Origin: Thioploca sp.
Lineage (GTDB): Bacteria > Pseudomonadota > Gammaproteobacteria > Beggiatoales > Beggiatoaceae
Assembly: GCA_012032555.1 (NCBI GenBank)
Contig: JAAUSR010000007.1
Coordinates: 23,820 to 87,819 of the forward strand
Direction: 5' to 3'
DNA: 64,000 nt
Shown: positions 59,315-64,000 of the stretch, piece by piece
Layout of the letters: each line of letters opens with the position of its first letter
Position numbering within the stretch: position 1 is the first letter of the stretch
Position numbers and translations under genes: made by a program
Notes under the pieces: generated by a model
The model's input: only the letters and a program-made list of their open reading frames with translations
Database searches by the model: none
What the model was told of the DNA's origin: nothing

Positions 59315-61696
59315 CTATTCTTGTTCTCGACTAATCCAAGTACCCAACACCGGAATGGCTAATTGGCCCGGTTTAGTTAACAAACAACGCCGCTGTAGCC
59401 AACGACGGGTACGTTTGTCCATTGCTATCGGAGAATCCTTTTCTGCTAATTTTAACAAGACGGCTTGTGCCTCAACTGGTGCTGACTGTACGGTATTACT
59501 GAAATAATGAGTAGCTTGATCTAAAACTTGTTCTTCAACCACTTCTAAATCGCTGAGTTGAGATTGTTGCCGCTTCTCGGCGTTTAAATGTTCTATTAAT
59601 AAGGAACCGTAGAGTTGCAATAAGTACGGTAATCCACCGCTGCGGGCAAAAATTTTTTCGGCGACAGCGGGAGCAATTGCTAAGGGTGGGAATTCAGGAA
59701 TGGGTTTCGTCAATAATTTTAAAGCGGTAGTTTTATCTAAATGACCGATGCGCACTTCACGTAAATTAATGAAGTGATCATTCCATAAACTATCTAATTC
59801 ATCAAACGGGGCCACACCGGCGACTAGTAGCCGTACCCGTTGACGATGTTGAATGGTCGCGCGGAATAAACCCATCAGTTGCAGTAGTTCTCGTCGCTCC
59901 CCGGGAAAAGTATTTTCTAAGCGTTCAAATTCATCCAGGCAAATTAAAATGCGGGGTTGACTCGTTAAATTATCTAACTGTTGTAACCATTGACTTCCGG
60001 CTTCAAATGGCGTTCCGTTGGGCAGCGGCGGTAATGTTAAGCGGCGATCACGCTGCGCTTGTTCCTGGGCACGTCGTGCTAATGCTTTAAAAAAACTAGC
60101 TGGGGAATCGATAGGATTATCTTGTAAATCAAAAAAAATACTCAGGGTATCCGGTAATAAGAGTGGTAACATTTTTAACAATGAGCTTTTCCCCGTACGA
60201 CGCGGTCCCAACAAGGCAATTGAAACCCGTTGCTGAGAATCAACCAATAAGGATTCAATTTGCTGCACTAACTCCTGGCGTCCTCTAAATACCTCCCGAC
60301 CGGATTCTGGCGATAGTGGATCCCCAGCGCGAAACGGATTGGGTAAAAATTGCCGTGCTAATTCTTCTGTTTCTTGGCGTAACTGCAAGATTCGTTTATG
60401 CCAAGTTGGTAAAGTTGCTTTGAGTGCATCCGCCAAGGGTGACAGATCGGTTAATAATTGATTTTCTAAGGCTTGATATTGTTGTTGCGCACGTTGCAAA
60501 TGTTGCAAGCTGTGATAAGGCAAACGGGTGCCCTGAGCAGCTTGAAGATAACGAGCTAATTCTCTAATAGCCAATAAAGGCGCCGCTGCACCTTCGACGC
60601 CTGGTAACCATTTTCCTTTTAATTCAACAATTTGAGTAAAGCGATGGTGTTGTAGATCTTGAATTAATTCTTGGGCTTGTAATTGTGCCAAAGCAATTTC
60701 GCCGGCACGACGTTGCCCAGGTGCAATACGACAGGCTGCAATAACCCGTTTAACTAATTGTGGATCGCGTTCCGTGTTTAAGAGAATATGACTCGCTAAC
60801 CAAGGATATGGTAAATAACTTAACTCATGGTACAATACGGGCACTCGATGCAGTGTTACTTGTCCAGATGTGTTTTGTTTGAAATAAAGACGTATTTGTA
60901 ACAAGGCTTCTAAAGGATAGAATGGTAACCGAAATAAGAAAATTAACAGGCATAAAGAAACTGCTATACCGATCGCCATGAAGACGGCCACCCCAATTTT
61001 CATGCTAACTACTACGCTACCCACGCTAACTGCCACGCCGGCGGCTACACCAAATGCCACACCAAATGCCACACCAAACGCCACGCCAAACGCCACGCTT
61101 ATCCCGCTAGCTACACCAATTGCTACGCCGAATACCATGCCGAATACCACGCTGATTGCCACGCCACCAGCTATACCAACTGCCATGCCACCGATCATGC
61201 CGACTGCGACACCGAATGCCATGCCACCGATCACACCACCGGTTACGCCGCCGACCACACCAACTGCCATGCCGAATGCCACACTACCGATAACGCTAAA
61301 TGTCACCCCAACTGCCATGCCCACTATCACTCCAATGGCCATACCGATGGCTACACCGCTGGTCATGCCGATGACGATGCCGCTGGCTACGCCGATTATC
61401 CATTTTTCAAAATCTATGGTATATCCTGGTAAAATATAAATAAATATACCGAGTATGAATGAAGCAACTATCACTGTCACCACCGGCATGATGAGGAACC
61501 ATAATCCTAGCAAATAGTTGATATAATGACGCTTAACCGAACGGTTAATATTTTGAGCAAACCAGAGTGTTTGTAGAGTCGCATTAGGATTTTCTATACC
61601 ACTGGCTTTTAAAAGATAGTGTAAGGTAATCGGTTGCATGAAGAATAGCCAGAGAAATTGACGAAAATTTGGGAGTTGGTTTTTTTCTGAATTCAT
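59315..61696 (-). CDS. Membrane-anchored AAA/STAND ATPase with Gly/Ala/Val repeat region
   Basis: 793 residues from the ATG at 61696, which overlaps the upstream gene stop (ATGA); a GTG six codons earlier is less likely. After a first hydrophobic hairpin (about 55-85), residues 89-250 are a run of four-residue G-V-A-F or G-M-A-V repeats, strongly hydrophobic, predicted as many close membrane helices. Cytoplasmic part: ATPase with Walker A GPRRTGKSS (about 495), Walker B RILICLDEFE (about 582) and a C-terminal winged-helix-like segment. The P-loop type matches STAND/AAA proteins of the TIR/CHAT conflict-system world. Confidence 0.75.
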   Translation of the reverse strand: MNSEKNQLPNFRQFLWLFFMQPITLHYLLKASGIENPNATLQTLWFAQNINRSVKRHYINYLLGLWFLIMPVVTVIVASFILGIFIYILPGYTIDFEKWIIGVASGIVIGMTSGVAIGMAIGVIVGMAVGVTFSVIGSVAFGMAVGVVGGVTGGVIGGMAFGVAVGMIGGMAVGIAGGVAISVVFGMVFGVAIGVASGISVAFGVAFGVAFGVAFGVAAGVAVSVGSVVVSMKIGVAVFMAIGIAVSLCLLIFLFRLPFYPLEALLQIRLYFKQNTSGQVTLHRVPVLYHELSYLPYPWLASHILLNTERDPQLVKRVIAACRIAPGQRRAGEIALAQLQAQELIQDLQHHRFTQIVELKGKWLPGVEGAAAPLLAIRELARYLQAAQGTRLPYHSLQHLQRAQQQYQALENQLLTDLSPLADALKATLPTWHKRILQLRQETEELARQFLPNPFRAGDPLSPESGREVFRGRQELVQQIESLLVDSQQRVSIALLGPRRTGKSSLLKMLPLLLPDTLSIFFDLQDNPIDSPASFFKALARRAQEQAQRDRRLTLPPLPNGTPFEAGSQWLQQLDNLTSQPRILICLDEFERLENTFPGERRELLQLMGLFRATIQHRQRVRLLVAGVAPFDELDSLWNDHFINLREVRIGHLDKTTALKLLTKPIPEFPPLAIAPAVAEKIFARSGGLPYLLQLYGSLLIEHLNAEKRQQSQLSDLEVVEEQVLDQATHYFSNTVQSAPVEAQAVLLKLAEKDSPIAMDKRTRRWLQRRCLLTKPGQLAIPVLGTWISREQE
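60950..61430 (-). repeat. Low-complexity repeats encoding the Gly-x-Ala-x membrane segment
   Basis: 12-base-type units such as GCCACACCAAAT in tandem on the plus strand (about 61049-61096), with diverged units either side. Encodes G-V-A-F repeats. Confidence 0.8.
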
Positions 61697-63162
61697 AGTT
61701 CTTCTCGTAGCCACTCTTCTAAAATTTTGCCAAATAATTGTCCGTCTTCGGTAACTAATCCGCGTAATCGCAAGCTACGCCGCTGGATGGGTTTGCCCGA
61801 TAAACTGTCAGTAAGTGCTTGTTGTTCTTTCTCAGTCAAGGTATGCCATAATTTGCGCAATCGTGGACTCGCATCTTGGTAAAATTTGTCGAAGGCGGCA
61901 TCAAATGATTCACCTAAACGTTGCGCATTAATGAAATGATAACCCCATAACTGTAAATAAAAGGGATGGCGTCCAGCGTATTGATGCATTTTGGTTATCA
62001 TGGCGGTGTTCAAGCTGGTTTGACTCCATTGTACCAGTGTTCCCGCCGCTTCGGGTTCTAATAAACCTAAACGTAGAATTCCTAAACGATTTTCAAAAGG
62101 CGAAGTTAATCTCCTTTCTTGAAAGACACGATCAAGTTCGCGCCAAGAAGCCAAGACGAGAATGAGTGTGCCCAACATTCCACGTAAACGTTCAAAAAAA
62201 CGTGGCTCAAAGCGTTTTAAGCAAGTTTCAACTTCATCAATGATGAGCAACGGCGGTAATCCCGACTTCGCTTGTTGTTGACTCCATTGCGCTAATCTAT
62301 CAGCGGCAGGATCAGGTTCGGCGGCGGTAGGTGAACCAGTGATAGCTTCGACAAAAGTTGCTAAAGATTGAGCAGCACCATCTTCGCCACTGAGTGACAC
62401 GACTACGTTTCCTTGTTGTTGCGCTTGTTGCGCCCAGGTGTGAAGCAAGGAGGTCTTACCAATTCGCCAATCACCAATGACGGAAAGACTGCGATGTTCT
62501 GCTAACGCGGTAGCGAGTTGTTGTATTTCCTTGGTGCGTCCCACAAAACGCGGTGGGGTGACGGGGTCCCAAAAATTGTAGGGATTTTCAGGGATAGAGT
62601 GAATGGGAGAGAAACCTTCTAATGGCGGAGCAGATGGCGTTGATGATTTCTCTGGTGAAATGTTGACTGGCGGTAAAATTTTGCGTTGACCTGGTGGACG
62701 TTTGATCACTTCGGGTTGATTGGTTAAGCGACGATAAAGCTTTTCATGATCTTGAGGTAAAATGTAACGCGAGACACTGAGGATAAATTCAGGAACAAAC
62801 TGCATATCACTTCCTGAAAATAACACCGGAATAAATTTCTCGTTTTTGGCTTCACTATTAAAAATTTCGTTGTTAATAATAGCGCCTTCCAATTTTACCC
62901 CTTTACCGGTACCGGGGGGTTCTTCGCCAAGCGCTCGCTGATAGTAAGTTTGAGTACAAATCATCATGACAAAATCAGCCTGTTTAACTTGTCGCAACAT
63001 CCACAGTGCCCAACCCTCTGGCGGTGATTGATAGTATTGATCTAATTCGCAATCAATGCCACCATCACGTAATTGTTCGGCGAGTTCCAAAACACGTTGT
63101 TTATGGACTTCACTATCCCAGCTATAGCTGATAAAAACGCGCGGTGAAGAAGTTACTGTCAT
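61693..63162 (-). CDS. SEFIR domain - STAND/AAA ATPase
   Basis: 489 residues. SEFIR domain at 8-140: VFISYSWDSEVHKQRVLELAE, a C-x-LDQY box and DFVMMICTQTYYQR. A proline-rich linker (about 165-190) leads to a STAND-type ATPase with Walker A GDWRIGKTS (about 224-232), Walker B LLIIDEVET (about 304) and a C-terminal winged-helix part. SEFIR is a TIR-related protein-interaction domain. The architecture is that of bacterial NLR-like regulators. The first gene of the minus-strand set; its stop overlaps the next gene's start. Confidence 0.85.
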   Translation of the reverse strand: MTVTSSPRVFISYSWDSEVHKQRVLELAEQLRDGGIDCELDQYYQSPPEGWALWMLRQVKQADFVMMICTQTYYQRALGEEPPGTGKGVKLEGAIINNEIFNSEAKNEKFIPVLFSGSDMQFVPEFILSVSRYILPQDHEKLYRRLTNQPEVIKRPPGQRKILPPVNISPEKSSTPSAPPLEGFSPIHSIPENPYNFWDPVTPPRFVGRTKEIQQLATALAEHRSLSVIGDWRIGKTSLLHTWAQQAQQQGNVVVSLSGEDGAAQSLATFVEAITGSPTAAEPDPAADRLAQWSQQQAKSGLPPLLIIDEVETCLKRFEPRFFERLRGMLGTLILVLASWRELDRVFQERRLTSPFENRLGILRLGLLEPEAAGTLVQWSQTSLNTAMITKMHQYAGRHPFYLQLWGYHFINAQRLGESFDAAFDKFYQDASPRLRKLWHTLTEKEQQALTDSLSGKPIQRRSLRLRGLVTEDGQLFGKILEEWLREEL

Positions 63163-63344
63163 GAGTTTATCAGTTAAGGTTGTGGGGTTTGAACAAGATT
63201 AAATGGATTAAAAGATGACCCAGATTCATTTTTTCTCGTTTGGTTTAAGTCGTTCTGCCTCTGAATACCACTAATTTATCAAAATAGAATCTCTCTTTAT
63301 CTTGTCCATCTTGATAATCTGTTTAATCGGGTTCAACCAGTAAG

Positions 63345-63539
63345 CTATTGAGATGATTTGATACTTTCAAGAATTAAATGCCAAATTTTAGAAATGATTT
63401 CTACTAGATGCCAACCCATTTCTGAGGAATTAGAAATTTGACAACTCGCTTCATTACCGCTGATAACACAAACAATGCCAAGCAAGACAGATAACATAAT
63501 AGGCATTAAGACACCTAATATCCCGGCTAATATTAGCAA
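63345..63539 (-). CDS. Possible small membrane protein
   Basis: 64 codons from a TTG, or 54 from an internal ATG. Hydrophobic N-terminal half (LILAGILGVLMPIMLSVLLGIV), polar C-terminal helix. No ribosome-binding site is obvious and no family recognised. It could be a chance frame. Confidence 0.25.
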   Translation of the reverse strand: MLILAGILGVLMPIMLSVLLGIVCVISGNEASCQISNSSEMGWHLVEIISKIWHLILESIKSSQ

Positions 63540-63928
63540 TAATAATGGTGTTTAAGTGTTTCCAGTAAATTTGGCTTTTCATTAAGCCGCGTTTTTTTCT
63601 TTTCCACGACTAATAGACAGACTAGGGGCGTTATATTAGTTAGTACCATAAAAAAATTATAACACCATTTAGGTTATCCTTGACTATTTTTTACGAGCAA
63701 TATCTTACTCCCCATCAATTGTCTGAATCAGGATTGTCATTTTGAGAAAGCTGATTCTGATAAAAAGGGTTGCTATACGGAGATATGTTAAAGTATATTT
63801 CAGTTGACTAGGTAACAAGCTAACGGTAGTGATTAAACTTGACAAATGAACTTAAATAGTACTTAAATGACACGCTGAAATTTCAGTATTTAACTATGGC
63901 GTTCCATTTTCAGTTTGAGAGATAAAAT
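63540..63928. other. AT-rich intergenic stretch, nothing recognised
   Basis: 389 bases leading to the DUF3096-type gene at the right edge. It probably holds that gene's promoter; no clear motif was found. Confidence 0.4.
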
Positions 63929-64000
63929 ATGAAATTACCTCCCACTATTGAGCCAATCGTTGCCATCATCGCTGGTATTCTTATCTTGGCACAGCCCCAA
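63929..64000 (+). CDS. DUF3096-type small membrane protein, cut by window edge
   Basis: The last 24 codons, from the ATG at 63929, read MKLPPTIEPIVAIIAGILIL then AQPQ. This matches the start of DUF3096 proteins, about 50-residue inner-membrane proteins with a P-x-x-A-x-IAGILIL opening. Function unknown. The frame is open at the edge. Confidence 0.55.
   Translation, partial: MKLPPTIEPIVAIIAGILILAQPQ

Noticed and set aside
60978-61439. Plus-strand ORF of 153 codons rich in Thr-Pro-Ala repeats
   Set aside because: Exact antisense of the G-x-A-x repeat in the membrane ATPase; low complexity and no ribosome-binding site.
62880-62940. GTGKG sequence in the SEFIR domain as a Walker A motif
   Set aside because: Lies in a loop of the SEFIR domain, without the strand and helix of a P-loop; the real one is GDWRIGKTS.

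Overview
The window looks like an AT-rich gammaproteobacterial chromosome segment, most likely from the large filamentous sulfur bacteria (Beggiatoaceae: Beggiatoa, Thioploca, Thiomargarita relatives). The reasons are the gene order kdsD-kdsC-lptC-lptA-lptB-rpoN-hpf-ptsN-hprK, arrays of the heptamer TAACTGA directly upstream of genes (described for marine Beggiatoaceae), a nitrate-type chemoreceptor beside a NrtA-like binding protein, and many CHAT, TIR, VIT/vWA, WD40 and TPR signalling proteins. The assignment is inference; no rRNA or tRNA gene was seen.

Layout. 1-5400: accessory DNA with two decayed Rpn-like fragments sharing a 127-bp direct repeat, a MntA-HepT toxin-antitoxin pair, a Uma2-type nuclease, a GT-C/TPR membrane protein split by a frameshift, and a DDE transposase remnant. 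5390-12700: the conserved Kdo/LPS-export/sigma-54/PTS-Ntr operon followed by queF. 12687-16982 (minus): an exosortase with EpsI-like tail and its apparent single substrate, a VIT/vWA integral membrane protein with a PEP-CTERM tail. 17131-20717: a DNA methyltransferase, a coiled-coil PD-(D/E)XK protein and two lipoproteins. 20866-23637: CHAT-NB-ARC protein, ABHD14-like hydrolase and a small ORF. 23987-37290: a divergent copper/redox locus with three cupredoxin proteins, a giant beta-helix surface protein and a small secreted protein on the minus strand, and SCO1, a cytochrome c fusion and an unknown protein on the plus strand. 37578-40280: bacteriohemerythrin, two small unknowns and MsrBA. 40479-48199: gltB and a VIT-vWA-OmpA protein. 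48288-49619: an inverted remnant of kdsD, a methyltransferase and a possible MITE. 49736-53636: NrtA-like Tat-exported binding protein divergent from a NIT-domain chemoreceptor. 53791-63162 (minus): SEFIR-AAA, membrane AAA and triple-TIR/14-WD40/TPR genes, the best candidate for an undescribed signalling or defence system. The right edge holds the start of a DUF3096-type membrane protein.

At least eight single-base indels, most of them in short homopolymers, break otherwise intact genes, including kdsD and lptB, which are normally essential. That pattern suggests pyrosequencing-type consensus errors more than real decay, so the broken genes are described here as one reading frame each while their pieces are listed separately.

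Functional links: the LPS/RpoN/PTS-Ntr genes form one translationally coupled block (ATGA overlaps, 1-nt gaps). The exosortase probably processes only its neighbour. The four His-x-His copper motifs of a classical multicopper oxidase are divided between two adjacent polypeptides. The nitrate receptor and binding protein share a divergent promoter region. In the SEFIR/TIR locus, two ATPases and three TIR domains are combined with large repeat platforms.
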